Of a DNA stretch of 64,000 nucleotides, positions 17,400 through 26,446 are shown piece after piece. The DNA lies in assembly GCF_050586345.1 (NCBI RefSeq), contig NZ_JBOCEF010000013.1, positions 1 through 64,000 on the forward strand. The letters run 5' to 3'. The stretch is from JBOCEF01 sp050586345. Lineage in GTDB: Bacteria > Pseudomonadota > Alphaproteobacteria > Rhodobacterales > Rhodobacteraceae. The notes under the pieces are model-generated. The model saw only the letters and a list, made by a program, of their open reading frames with translations, was not told the DNA's origin and did not search any database. The translations under genes and the position numbers were made by a program. Position 1 is the stretch's first letter; each line of letters begins with the position of its first letter.

Positions 17400-18002
17400 A
17401 TGAGCGACGACACCCCGAAGCCCGCCCGCCCGAAGGCAGGCCCCCGCCCCGCCGGGGACCGCAACGCCAACCCGCCCGGGATCGGCTTCTGGGCGCTGGT
17501 GCGCGAAGACCTCGCCGCCCACAAGGGCGACTGGGCCGCGCAGGGGTTCTGGGCGCTGTTCTGGCACCGCTTCGGCAACTGGCGCATGTCGGTGCGCCCG
17601 AAACTGCTGCGCGCGCCGCTGACCATCCTCTACCGGGTGATGTTCAAGCTCTCCCAGGTGCTCTGCGGGATCGAGGCGCCCTATTCCATCCCGATCGGCC
17701 GACGCGTGGTGTTCGAGCATTTCGGCGGCATCATCCTCTCGGCCAAGGGGATTGGCGACGACGTGATCATCCGCCAGAACGTGACGCTGGGGATCCCCTC
17801 GCTGGACGATCTGAACGCTTGCCCGACGCTGGGGGACAGGGTGCAGATCGGGGTCGGCGCGGTGATCGTGGGCGACATCAAGGTGGGCGACGACGCGGTG
17901 ATCGGCGCCAACGCCGTGGTCACCCGCGACGTGCCCCCGGGCCATGTCGCCGCCGGGGTGCCTGCGCGGATCCGCCCGCGCACGGACCTCGCTGAAGGCT
18001 GA
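17400..18002 (+). CDS. Serine acetyltransferase-like hexapeptide-repeat acyltransferase
   Basis: A 200-residue protein with a basic, Pro-rich tail of about 25 residues, a helical segment (FWALVREDLAAHKGDW) and a left-handed beta-helix. The helix part includes FGGIILSAKGIGDDVIIRQNVTLG, CPTLGDRVQIGVGAVIVG and DIKVGDDAVIGANAVVTRDVPPG. The arrangement matches the CysE branch of LbH acyltransferases, but it is shorter than true CysE (about 270 residues), so serine O-acetylation is only the leading option. Polysaccharide or sugar acetylation is possible. It starts 86 bases after hisH. Confidence 0.8.
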   Translation: MSDDTPKPARPKAGPRPAGDRNANPPGIGFWALVREDLAAHKGDWAAQGFWALFWHRFGNWRMSVRPKLLRAPLTILYRVMFKLSQVLCGIEAPYSIPIGRRVVFEHFGGIILSAKGIGDDVIIRQNVTLGIPSLDDLNACPTLGDRVQIGVGAVIVGDIKVGDDAVIGANAVVTRDVPPGHVAAGVPARIRPRTDLAEG

Positions 18003-18094
18003 GCGCCCGCCCCCGCGCCGCTGGACAGGGCCGCCGCCGCGCCGCAGGCTGACCGTTGCACATCGCAACAATGCCTGCCGCCCCGGAGCCTTCC

Positions 18095-18550
18095 ATGACC
18101 GCCGCCGACACCGCCGCCCCCCTGCGCGCCCATATCACCGTCTCGGACGCCGCCGCCGCCATCGCCTTCTACCGGGCGGCCTTCGGCGCCGAGGAGCTGT
18201 TCCGCCTCACCGATCCCGGCGCCGGGAAGATCGGCCATGCCGAGCTCGCCATCGGCGCCTCCGTGCTGATGCTCAACGACCCGTTCGCGGAGATGGGCGT
18301 GGTCGGCCCCGACGCGCTCGGGGGCACGCCGGTGGCCCTTTACCTGCCGGCGCCGGATTGCGACGCCGCCCTGGCCCGCGCCGCCGAGGCGGGCGCGACC
18401 GTGGACCGCCCCGCCGCCGACCAGTTCTTCGGAGAGCGCGTCGCCCATCTGCGCGACCCGTTCGGCCATCGCTGGATCCTGGCGCAGCAGCTGGAAGAGG
18501 TCTCGCCCGCCGAGATGCAGCGCCGCTGGAGCGAGATGCTGGGCGGCTGA
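18095..18550 (+). CDS. VOC family (PhnB/glyoxalase-like) protein
   Basis: A 151-residue paired beta-alpha-beta-beta-beta protein. HITVSDAAAAIAFYRAAFGAEELFRL is the N-terminal half typical of PhnB-like VOC proteins, and VAHLRDPFGHRWIL is the C-terminal metal-side strand. These dimeric proteins include glyoxalases, dioxygenases and resistance proteins; the substrate cannot be deduced. The ATG at 18095 has GGAG seven bases upstream; in-frame ATGs at 18056 and 18071 lack a site. It is the last gene before the assembly gap. Confidence 0.85.
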   Translation: MTAADTAAPLRAHITVSDAAAAIAFYRAAFGAEELFRLTDPGAGKIGHAELAIGASVLMLNDPFAEMGVVGPDALGGTPVALYLPAPDCDAALARAAEAGATVDRPAADQFFGERVAHLRDPFGHRWILAQQLEEVSPAEMQRRWSEMLGG

Positions 18551-18601
18551 GCGGCCGAGCGCCCCCCCGGCACGCCGTCCCGCGCGACGCCCAGGCGCGC
18601 C

Positions 18602-18797
18602 GGGGGGGGGGGGGCCCCCCCCCCCCCCCCCCCACCACACCCCCCCCCCCCACAAAGAGAAGAGCCACAAAAAGAGCCTCACAGAGAGANNNNNNNNNNG
18701 CTGACAACCCCCCCCCCCGCCCCCCTTCCCCGTAAACGGGCGGGGGGGGGGGGGGGCCCCCCCCCCCCCCCCCCCCCCCCCCAAACGCCCCCCCCCG
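18602..18797. other. Assembly gap of 10 N flanked by G/C homopolymers
   Basis: Ten N at 18690-18699 sit between low-complexity stretches: G13 followed by C19 at 18602-18633, long C runs, a purine-rich stretch (about 18651-18689) unlike the rest of the window, and another G run followed by C run at about 18742-18782. It is best read as a scaffold join with unreliable ends. The true distance and any gene between 18,550 and 18,900 are unknown. Confidence 0.9.
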
Positions 18798-18903
18798 CCG
18801 AAGGAAGGCCCGGCCGCAGGCCGGCGCCGACCGGAGGCAGGCGGCGGGAGGGAGAGCCCGCCCTCTCACCGCCGCGACCCGGCCCCCGCCCCCGGCCCCG
18901 CGG

Positions 18904-20220
18904 TCAGGCGTTCTCGTCCACGTGCAGGTTGTCCCAGGCGGCGTTGATATGCGGCACCCGCAGCGCCCGCCGCTCCCCGAGGTAATCGCAGGCGGCCAGC
19001 GCCTGGTCGATCAGGTAGGGCGCGTGATAGCCCGCGAAGCCGATCCCGGCCTTGGGGTAGAGCGTGTTGAGCAGATGCGCCAGCACCTCCTCCGTCGCCT
19101 CGACCTTGTAGCGCCGGGCCACGCGCAGGAAGATCTTGATGAAATCCTCGCGCGTCGGGCGGTCCACCAGGATCTTGTAGTAGATGCGGCGCAGACCGGC
19201 CGAATCCACCAGCGTCTGCGGCGGGATGTTGGTCGAGAAGATCAGCAGCGCGTCGAACGGCACCTGGAAGCTGAGGCCCGATTGCAGGTTGAGGTAGTCC
19301 ACCCCCTCCTCCATCGGGACGACCATGCGGTTGATGAACTGCTGCGGCGTCTCCCGCTGGCGGCCCATGTCGTCGATGATCATCACGCCGTTGGACGCCT
19401 TCATGTGCAGCGGCGCCTGGTAGACCCGGGTCGTCGGGTTGAACGACAGGTCCAGCATCGCCACCGTCAGTTCCGCGCCCGTCACAACCGCCGGGCGGCG
19501 GCAGCGGATGTAGCGCAGGTCGGCGCCGTCCAGCGCGTCGAGCTCGTCCTGGTCCACCACGTCCAGCGGCTCCAGCGGCGTGTGCACGGTCGGATCGAAG
19601 AACAGGATCACCTCGCCCCCGACCTCGACCGCGTGCGGCACGTAGATCTCGCCGCCCAGCGCCCGCGTCAGCGCGTGGGCGTAGGAGGATTTGCCGTTGC
19701 CCGGCGGGCCGTAGAGCAGGATCGAGCGCCCGGAGTTCACCGCCGGGCCGAGCCGGTCGAGCATCCCTTCGGGGATCACCAGGTCGCCGAAGGCGCGGGC
19801 CAGCTGGTCGCGCCCGACCCGGTGGCTGCGCACCGATTGCGAGGCGATCATCGCCTTGAACTGGTCCAGCGGCACCGGCGCCGGGCCGGTGTAATCGAGC
19901 CGCGCGATGGCCTCGAGCGCCCAGGCGCGGCCCTTCTCGGTCAGCTCGTAGCGCATCTCCGAGCGCATGTCGCCGCCGAGCTGGCCGAGGGGCGCGATCA
20001 GCCGGTCGGTGCGCATCCCCTCCATCAGCTCGGCCACCACCGCGCCCGACAGGCGGGTGATGCGGCTGATCGCCGACAGCTTGTCGGCGCCGCGCCGGTA
20101 CATCACCCGCGCGACAAGCTCCACCAGGAAGGGACGGGTCAGGCCCGTGTCCTCGATGGTCTGTGCGCCGAGGGGGGGCTCCGGCGTCTCGGCCCCCGGC
20201 GCGTCCGCCGTCATGTTCAT
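18904..20220 (-). CDS. AAA ATPase with N-terminal winged-helix-like domain
   Basis: A 438-residue cytosolic ATPase. Residues 25-115 form a helical region like a winged helix (ISRITRLSGAVVAELMEGM, YELTEKGRAWALEAI). Walker A is GPPGNGKSSY at about 171-180 and a Walker B-like strand is NGVMIIDDMGRQ. LLIFSTNIPPQTL is a sensor-1-type segment, and GLRRIYYKILVDRPTREDF follows. The set resembles ATPase proteins widespread in Rhodobacterales with no settled role. GGAG lies eight bases before the ATG. It is divergent from the tandem membrane-protein pair. Confidence 0.82.
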   Translation of the reverse strand: MNMTADAPGAETPEPPLGAQTIEDTGLTRPFLVELVARVMYRRGADKLSAISRITRLSGAVVAELMEGMRTDRLIAPLGQLGGDMRSEMRYELTEKGRAWALEAIARLDYTGPAPVPLDQFKAMIASQSVRSHRVGRDQLARAFGDLVIPEGMLDRLGPAVNSGRSILLYGPPGNGKSSYAHALTRALGGEIYVPHAVEVGGEVILFFDPTVHTPLEPLDVVDQDELDALDGADLRYIRCRRPAVVTGAELTVAMLDLSFNPTTRVYQAPLHMKASNGVMIIDDMGRQRETPQQFINRMVVPMEEGVDYLNLQSGLSFQVPFDALLIFSTNIPPQTLVDSAGLRRIYYKILVDRPTREDFIKIFLRVARRYKVEATEEVLAHLLNTLYPKAGIGFAGYHAPYLIDQALAACDYLGERRALRVPHINAAWDNLHVDENA

Positions 20221-20495
20221 GCGTTTTTCTCCGGCTTCTGTCCGGCCGCCGCCCGGTCTTCCGCCGGCCGCCCGGAGGGGGCGCGCCGGGCCGGGCGGTC
20301 CTTCGGCGCCAGTGAAGCCGAGCCCGGCCCCCGAGGCAAGCGCCCGCGGGCGCGCGGGACAATCTTGTCATGGAGGAGTCAGGGAAAATTGTTGATAGTG
20401 CGGGGGTGTTCAGGCCCCTGCGGGCCGCCAATACCTTCCCCGACCGCGCGCCGCCGCACATCAAGGCGCCCGGACCCGGACGAACGGAGCGTTTC

Positions 20496-22595
20496 ATGAA
20501 CCTGTTCTCGGACAAAGCCGCGGACGCGCCGGGCCGCGCCGCCAAGGATGCGCCCGCCCCGGGCGATGCGACCCCGGGCGATGCAAGGCCGGGCACCGGG
20601 GAGACCGCCGGGTCCGCGCCCGCCGGGTCCGCGCCCGCCGGGACCGAGGCGCCGGCCAGCCTGCCGATCCTCGACTACGCCGCCTATTACGAGGCCGCCG
20701 AGACGCCCCTGCCGCCCCCCGCGCCCGAACCGCAGCCGGGCGCCGCGAGCACCCGCCGCACCCGCCGCGCGGCGGGGGATGCCGAGACGGGGGACGCCGA
20801 CGCGCGGCCCGGGGGGACCGCCGGGGCCGGGGCCGGGGCCGGGGGCGCCGAAGCGGACGCCGGGGCCGGGCGCCGTCCCGGCCCGCCGCCGCGGATCGCC
20901 GCCGGGACGGGCTGGGCGCTGCTGCTGGCCCTCTCGGCCGTCGCCGCCGCCCTGGCCGCGGCGCTGCTGGGCACGACGCAGATCTTCATGTCCGAGATGA
21001 TCCACGACGTGCTGCACCTGATCGACGGCGCCCGCCGGATCGCCGTCGGGCAGGTCCCGCACGTGGACTTCCACACCCCGCTCGGGCGGCTCAGCTTCCA
21101 GCCGGTGACCTGGGCGGCCGAGCTGTTCGGGCTGAACTGGGACCGCGCGATCCTCGCCGCCAACGGCCTCGTGGCCGCGGCGCTGCTGCCGCTGCTGGTC
21201 TGGGCCGGGCGCTCGCGCCTCGGGTTCTGGCCGGGGCTGGGACTGGGGATCTTCTGCCTCTACCTGTGCTTCGCCCTGACCTGGCGCTTCGATTACGAGG
21301 CCTCGACCCTGGCGATGAGCTACAACCGCTGGGGCTGGGCGCTGGCGCTGCCGCTCTCGGTCCTGATGATCGTGCCGCCGCGGATGCAGTCCCGGCGCGC
21401 GGCGGACTGGGTGGACGCGGTGCTGATCGGCCTGGGGGCCGCGGCGCTGGTCTGGCTGAAGATCACCTATGCCGCGGGGGTCGCGCTGCTGTGGCTGGCC
21501 TGGGCGGCGGCGGGCGGGCGGCGCATGGTCGCGCTGCGCTCGGTCCTCGTCGGCATCCCGGCGATCGTGATCCCGGCGATCATCGTCGCGGGCGGCCCCG
21601 GCGCCGCCATCGGCATGGCCGAGGGCTATTTCGGCGACCTGATGGACGTGCGCAATTCCAACATCCGCGCCTCGGCCGGGGCGCCGCCGCTGGCGATCCT
21701 GGCCGCGCCGGTGCACGCGCCGCTGGCCATCATCTGGGTTGTCGCGGGGCTGCTGCTGCTGAAGGCGGGCCTGCGGCGCAGCGCGCTGATGTGGTTCGCG
21801 GCGATGGCCGGGACCACGCTGATCGCCTGGCAGAACTACGGCAACAACCAGGTCGGGCTGGTCGGCCTGGCCGCCTGCCTGCCGGTCTTCGCCGTCGTCA
21901 TCGGCGCGGTGCGCCCGGACGTGAAGCTGGCCGGCATCCCCGCCGACACCGCCCTGCGCGCGATGACCGTCGCCGTGGCGCTGGTGGCGGCGCAGCAGGT
22001 GCTGCTGCTCAACCGCTCGATCTTCGTCGGCTACCGCGAGGCGGACGGCCTGCGCGAGCATCCCTTCGTCGCCCTCGGGGCCCCGGACCTCGCCATCAAG
22101 ACCTCGCTGTCGGGGGTGGTGGCGGAGCAGTCCATCGTCCCGCCGCGCACGGCGCCCGAGAACCTCGCCCCCGACCAGCGGCGGCGGGAGCTGTTCGGCA
22201 CCCTCGGCGCCCGCACGCTGGGCGGGCGGGAGTTCCCGGACTGCACCGTGCGCCGCGGCATCCCGCAGGTGCAGGAGGCGTTGCAGGAGGCGATCGCGGC
22301 CCGCCCCGCGCTGCAGGGCCGCACGATCCTGGTGGCCGACATCGTCAACCACATGTGGATGTCCGTCGGCGCCCCGCCGCAGGAGGGGGTGCAGATCTGG
22401 CAGTACTCGCCCCATGGCGACACCATCGCCGAGGCCGAGCTGTTCGCGGTGCCGACCTGCGCCATCGACACCTCCAACCGCAACCAGGCCATCGACGAGG
22501 CGCTGGCCCGCGGCGACCGGCTGACCAGCGTGCTGTCCCTGCCGCTGTGGGAGGTGTTCGAGACCGCGCCCGCCCTGCCCGCGCCGGGGAACTGA
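20496..22595 (+). CDS. Polytopic membrane protein, GT-C-like, first of a tandem pair
   Basis: A 699-residue protein. The first 130 residues are disordered Gly/Ala/Pro/Glu/Arg sequence, followed by about ten hydrophobic helices. After the first helix comes LHLIDGARRIAVGQVPHVDF then TPLG, which resembles the first periplasmic loop of GT-C glycosyltransferases. Shared with the next gene are PHVD(F/Y)xTPxG, YNRWGWALALP, LQGRT(I/M)LxADIVN and GVQIW, then HGD. The soluble C-terminal part is about 170 residues. The start at 20496 follows CGGAG. No family name is recognised; polysaccharide or lipid glycosylation is only an inference. Confidence 0.72.
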   Translation: MNLFSDKAADAPGRAAKDAPAPGDATPGDARPGTGETAGSAPAGSAPAGTEAPASLPILDYAAYYEAAETPLPPPAPEPQPGAASTRRTRRAAGDAETGDADARPGGTAGAGAGAGGAEADAGAGRRPGPPPRIAAGTGWALLLALSAVAAALAAALLGTTQIFMSEMIHDVLHLIDGARRIAVGQVPHVDFHTPLGRLSFQPVTWAAELFGLNWDRAILAANGLVAAALLPLLVWAGRSRLGFWPGLGLGIFCLYLCFALTWRFDYEASTLAMSYNRWGWALALPLSVLMIVPPRMQSRRAADWVDAVLIGLGAAALVWLKITYAAGVALLWLAWAAAGGRRMVALRSVLVGIPAIVIPAIIVAGGPGAAIGMAEGYFGDLMDVRNSNIRASAGAPPLAILAAPVHAPLAIIWVVAGLLLLKAGLRRSALMWFAAMAGTTLIAWQNYGNNQVGLVGLAACLPVFAVVIGAVRPDVKLAGIPADTALRAMTVAVALVAAQQVLLLNRSIFVGYREADGLREHPFVALGAPDLAIKTSLSGVVAEQSIVPPRTAPENLAPDQRRRELFGTLGARTLGGREFPDCTVRRGIPQVQEALQEAIAARPALQGRTILVADIVNHMWMSVGAPPQEGVQIWQYSPHGDTIAEAELFAVPTCAIDTSNRNQAIDEALARGDRLTSVLSLPLWEVFETAPALPAPGN

Positions 22596-22599
22596 GGCG

Positions 22600-24228
22600 A
22601 TGCCGCGTCCGGGAACCTTCCGGGGCGTGCTGGTCCCGCTCCTGATCGCCTGGGCGCTGCTGGCGGCGGTCGAGCTCGGGGCCGGGGCGCTTGCCGCCGC
22701 GACCTTCGAGGTCGACATGCTGCACTTGATGGAGGCGGCGATGCGCGGCCTCGAGGGGCAGCGGCCGCATGTCGATTACATCACCCCGATGGGCGACTTG
22801 TTCCTGGCGATGCTGACCGCGGGACGGGAGTGGTTCGGGCTGGGGCTCGGCGCCTCCTTCGCCTTCGGCAACGTTCTGGCAGGGGCCGCCGTGGTCCCGC
22901 TGGCGGCGCTGGCGGGGGCGGCGCGGCTGGGCAAGGGCCCGGGGCTGGCGTTGGGGCTGTTCGCGCTGCTGCTGGCGATGGCGCTGACGCCGAAGCTGGG
23001 CGCCTCGTCCGAGAGCTTCGCCATGGCCTATAACCGCTGGGGCTGGGCGCTGGCGCTGCCGGTCATGGCGCTGATGCTGCTTCCGCCGCAGGGGCCGCGC
23101 GCCCCGGGCCTGCGCTGGGCCGAGGGGCTGGCCGTCGGCGCCGCGATGGGCGCGCTGTTCTGGATCAAGGCGAGCTTCGCCGCCGGGCTGGTCCCGCTGT
23201 GGCTGGCCTGGGTCTTCGCCGCTGCGGGGGGCCGGGCGGCGGCGGCGAGCGCCCTCGCCGGGCCGCTGACCGCGCTGCTGGTCCCGGCGCTGGTCTATGC
23301 CGACCCCGCCGCGCCGCTGACCATGATCCCGGCCTATGTCGCGGATCTTCTGGGCGTCGCCGGATCGGCCTACCGGCCCGAACAGGTGCTGGGGCTGGCG
23401 AGCATCCTGTCCGCGCCCGACCGCATGTTGCTCTCGCTCGGGCTGCTGATCGGGGGGATGAGCCTCTTGCGCGCGGGGCTGCGGCGCCACGCGCTGCTCT
23501 GGGCCGTGGGCGCGGCGGGGATGATCGGGACCGCCTGGCAGAACCACCTGTCCGAGCTGACCGGCGCCTTCGCCTTCGCCGCCGTGCTGCCCGCCGCGGC
23601 CGAGGCGATGCGGCGGCAGGCTCCGGACGCGCTGGTGCTGGGCCTGCCCGCCCCGGCGGCGCTGCGGGTGATGGCGCTCTGCGCCGCGGCGCTGGGGGCG
23701 CAGCTTTCGGCCTATCACTTCCGCTCGGCCTTCAGCGGCTGGCACGCGGCGGGGATGGCGGAGACGGGGACGGAAGCGACGATCCGGCCCCTGCCCGGCG
23801 GCCCGGCGGGGGACATCGCCTTCACCCGCTTCGCCGAGGGGCCGACGGGCACGATGCTGGTTCCGCCGGGGCCGGTGGACCGGCTGCGCGGCGCCTGCAA
23901 GCTGGTCGGCGGCGTGCCCGAGACTCTGGAGGATCTGCGCGCCGCCGTCGCCGCGCGCCCGGACTTGCAGGGGCGGACGATGCTGGGGGCGGATATCGTC
24001 AATGTCGCGCGCCTCGCCGCCATGGCCCCGGCGCAGACGGGGGTGCAGATCTGGATGTTCGACATCCATGGCGACGCGCTGGACCGCGCCGACCTGCTGG
24101 CCGTGCCGGTCTGCCCCTTCGACACCGCCAGCCGCGCGCGGGCGCTGGACGAGGCCGAGGCGCGGGGGCTGGCGCTGACGCCGGTGCTGGAGACCCCGCT
24201 CTGGACGCTGCTCGCCGTCTCGCGCTGA
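22600..24228 (+). CDS. Polytopic membrane protein, GT-C-like, second of a tandem pair
   Basis: A 542-residue paralogue of the preceding protein, starting four bases after its stop. It lacks the long disordered N-terminus but keeps the same order of elements: a first helix, EVDMLHLMEAAMRGLEGQ with PHVDYITPMG, about ten membrane segments including YNRWGWALALPVMALML, and a soluble C-terminus with LQGRTMLGADIVN, GVQIWMFDIHGD and ETPLWTLL. The conserved Asp/His-rich loops suggest an enzyme rather than a transporter. The stop codon lies within the first unit of an 11-bp tandem repeat. Confidence 0.72.
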   Translation: MPRPGTFRGVLVPLLIAWALLAAVELGAGALAAATFEVDMLHLMEAAMRGLEGQRPHVDYITPMGDLFLAMLTAGREWFGLGLGASFAFGNVLAGAAVVPLAALAGAARLGKGPGLALGLFALLLAMALTPKLGASSESFAMAYNRWGWALALPVMALMLLPPQGPRAPGLRWAEGLAVGAAMGALFWIKASFAAGLVPLWLAWVFAAAGGRAAAASALAGPLTALLVPALVYADPAAPLTMIPAYVADLLGVAGSAYRPEQVLGLASILSAPDRMLLSLGLLIGGMSLLRAGLRRHALLWAVGAAGMIGTAWQNHLSELTGAFAFAAVLPAAAEAMRRQAPDALVLGLPAPAALRVMALCAAALGAQLSAYHFRSAFSGWHAAGMAETGTEATIRPLPGGPAGDIAFTRFAEGPTGTMLVPPGPVDRLRGACKLVGGVPETLEDLRAAVAARPDLQGRTMLGADIVNVARLAAMAPAQTGVQIWMFDIHGDALDRADLLAVPVCPFDTASRARALDEAEARGLALTPVLETPLWTLLAVSR

Positions 24229-24300
24229 GGCGGCGCTGAGGCGGCGCTGAGGCGGCGCTGAGGCGGCGCTGAGGCGGCGCTGAGGCGGCGCTGAGGCGGA
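24225..24300. repeat. 11-bp tandem repeat CTGAGGCGGCG, nearly 7 copies
   Basis: Six perfect copies of CTGAGGCGGCG (24225-24290) and a diverged partial seventh follow directly. The first copy contains the TGA of the upstream membrane protein. Eleven bases is close to one helical turn and is not a multiple of three. Confidence 0.92.
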
Positions 24301-24325
24301 GCTTCAGAGGTCCGGCGGATGCGAC

Positions 24326-24357
24326 AAGGGCCCCGGGATCACGCCCGGGGCCCTTTT
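24326..24357 (+). terminator. Rho-independent terminator after the membrane-protein pair
   Basis: A perfect 12-bp stem, AAGGGCCCCGGG with CCCGGGGCCCTT, around the loop ATCACG, with a TTTT tract. It lies between the converging membrane-protein and phaC genes and could slow polymerase in both directions. Confidence 0.88.
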
Positions 24358-24380
24358 CTGCGTCTGTTCCTGCGCGCTTC

Positions 24381-26237
24381 TCAGCGCTTGTCGAAGCGCA
24401 CCGCCACGTATTCGCCCGGCGCGTCGCACAGGGCCCCGTTGACGGCGCCCGGAACCCGCGCGTCGACCTTCTTGCCCGAGCGGCGGGCCAGCCACTTCTT
24501 CCACTCCGGCCACCAGGAGCCGGGGGTCTCCTCGGCGCCCTCCATCCACTCTTCGAACGTGGCGCAGGAGAGGTCCTTGTTGGTCCAGTACTGGTACTTC
24601 TTGGCCGCGGGCGGGTTGATGACGCCCGCGATATGGCCCGAGCCGGCGGCGACGAAGGTCATGTCGGCGTTGGTGTGGTTCAGCACGCCGCGATAGACCG
24701 AGGCCGCGGGCGCGATGTGGTCTTCCTTCGACACCTGGTGGAACACCGGCACGTCGATATCCGCCGGGGACACGCGCACGCCGCCGAGCGTCAGCTCGCC
24801 CGTCGTGAACTTGTTCCCGTTATAGAAGGTCTCCAGGTAGAAATGGTGGACCTTGGCGGGCATCGCGGTGCTGTCGGCGTTCCAGTACAGCAGGTCGAAC
24901 GGGAACGGATCCTTGCCGAGGTAGTAGTTGTTGACCACGTAACCCCAGATCAGGTCCGAGGCCCGCAGCATGTTGAAGGCGTTGGCCATGGATTCGGCCG
25001 GGAGGTACCCCTTCTCCATCTGCTCGTCGACGATCTGCAGCGTCTGCTCGTCGACGAAGACCTGCAGCTCGCCCGCGTCCTCGAAATCGGTCAGCGCGGT
25101 GAAGGCGGTCAGGGACTTGACCCGGTTGTCGCCCATCTTGCGCATGTAGGCCAGCGCGGTCGAGGACATGGTCCCGCCGATGCAGTAGCTGGTGAGGTTG
25201 AGCTGGTCCTCGCCGGTCTCGGCCAGCACCTTGTCGATCGCCTCGAACAGCCCGGTGCGCATGTAGCTTTCCCAGGTCTCGTTCTTCTGCGCCTCGGACG
25301 GGTTGACCCAGGAGATGAGGAAGACCGAGAAGCCCTGGTCGGTCAGCCACTTGACCATCGACTTCTCGGGGTTGAGGTCGAGGATGTAGTACTTGTTGAT
25401 CCAGGGCGGGCAGAACAGGATCGGCGTCGCGTAGACCTTTTCCGTGGTCGGCGCGTACTGGATCAGCTCCATCACGTTGTTGCGGTGGATCACCTTGCCC
25501 TCGGTCAGGGCCATGTTGCGGCCCACGGCGAAGGCGTCCATGTCGGTCTGCCGGATCAGCAGCTTGCCTTTGCCCCGCTCCAGGTCCTCGGCCATCATCT
25601 TCAGGCCGCGGACCAGGTTCTCGCCCTTCTGCTTGATCGTGGCGTCGATCACGTCGGGGTTGAGGGCGGCGAAGTTCGACGGGGACAGCGCCTCGATGAA
25701 CTGGCGGGTGTAGAAGGCGACCTTCTTGCGGTCGCGGTCTTCCATGTCGCCGACCTCGACCGAGAGGTCCTGCAGGTACTTCGAGGTGAGCAGGTAGCTC
25801 TGCTTCATGTAGTCGAAGATCTGGTTCTTCTGCCATTCTTCGTTCTTGAAGCGCTTGTCGCCGCGGGCGGGCTCGACCACCGGGGCCTGCGGCTCGCCGA
25901 ACCACGACATGGTCGCGCGGCGCCACAGCTCGAGCTGGTTGGTCCACAGCTGCATCGTGCGCTCGGCCACCTCCTGCGGGTGGGCCATCAGCGTCTGCTG
26001 CAGCTCCAGGAACGCGGGCATGGTGTTGAGCGGGTCGCCGTGGACCGGGTGGTCCTCGGACATGTTCTTCTGGAGCATCTTGAGCCAGATGTCGCGGCTC
26101 TGCTCCACCACCTGCGCCATGTTCTGCGCGAATTCGGCGGCGGTCTCCGCGCTTTCCTGCGCGGTCTTGGCCATATCTTCAGCGGCCGCGGCGGCCATGT
26201 CGTTCGGGGTGCGCGCGGCGGTCTGGTCGTCCTTCAT
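24381..26237 (-). CDS. phaC: Class I poly(3-hydroxyalkanoate) synthase
   Basis: A 618-residue PHA polymerase. The N-terminal domain is helical with an Ala/Glu-rich start. The alpha/beta hydrolase core has the lipase-like box SYCIGGT with catalytic Cys at about 352, Asp at about 506 (SKEDHIAP) and His at about 535 (AGSGHIAGV). WINKYYILDLNPEKSMVKWL is a hallmark of class I synthases. It polymerises (R)-3-hydroxyacyl-CoA, mainly hydroxybutyryl-CoA, at the granule surface. GGAGG precedes the ATG. No phaA/phaB/phaP/phaR lies beside it; the thiolase at 34.6 kb belongs to a different operon. Confidence 0.97.
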   Translation of the reverse strand: MKDDQTAARTPNDMAAAAAEDMAKTAQESAETAAEFAQNMAQVVEQSRDIWLKMLQKNMSEDHPVHGDPLNTMPAFLELQQTLMAHPQEVAERTMQLWTNQLELWRRATMSWFGEPQAPVVEPARGDKRFKNEEWQKNQIFDYMKQSYLLTSKYLQDLSVEVGDMEDRDRKKVAFYTRQFIEALSPSNFAALNPDVIDATIKQKGENLVRGLKMMAEDLERGKGKLLIRQTDMDAFAVGRNMALTEGKVIHRNNVMELIQYAPTTEKVYATPILFCPPWINKYYILDLNPEKSMVKWLTDQGFSVFLISWVNPSEAQKNETWESYMRTGLFEAIDKVLAETGEDQLNLTSYCIGGTMSSTALAYMRKMGDNRVKSLTAFTALTDFEDAGELQVFVDEQTLQIVDEQMEKGYLPAESMANAFNMLRASDLIWGYVVNNYYLGKDPFPFDLLYWNADSTAMPAKVHHFYLETFYNGNKFTTGELTLGGVRVSPADIDVPVFHQVSKEDHIAPAASVYRGVLNHTNADMTFVAAGSGHIAGVINPPAAKKYQYWTNKDLSCATFEEWMEGAEETPGSWWPEWKKWLARRSGKKVDARVPGAVNGALCDAPGEYVAVRFDKR

Positions 26238-26410
26238 GGCGTATCCTCCGTAGTCGCCTTGCTGTCGACCCGACGCGGACGGCTTCTGACGAGCGTGTTG
26301 CGCGGCCGGGTTCTCTCTGGCGCCGCGCACGCCGTGCCGGTATGGTCCCGCCATTATGACGAAGAACAGCCCGGCGCACAAACTCCACAGGCCCGCGCGA
26401 CATGTTGAAT

Positions 26411-26443
26411 GTTGCACTGCAACAGCCATGCCGCAATGCGGCA
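26411..26443. promoter_or_regulatory. Two TGC-rich palindromes upstream of phaC
   Basis: GTTGCACTGCAAC (26411-26423) and TGCCGCAATGCGGCA (26429-26443) are perfect palindromes around one central base. TGC-rich dyads are known targets of the PHB regulator PhaR in Rhodobacter and Paracoccus. That assignment here is inference; they could also be hairpins in a transcript ending at the adjacent terminator. Confidence 0.5.
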
Positions 26444-26446
26444 GAA

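Noticed and set aside
20370..20496. An upstream ATG that would lengthen the first membrane protein by 42 residues
   Set aside because: The extra peptide is not protein-like, and ATG 20496 has a ribosome site at correct spacing.
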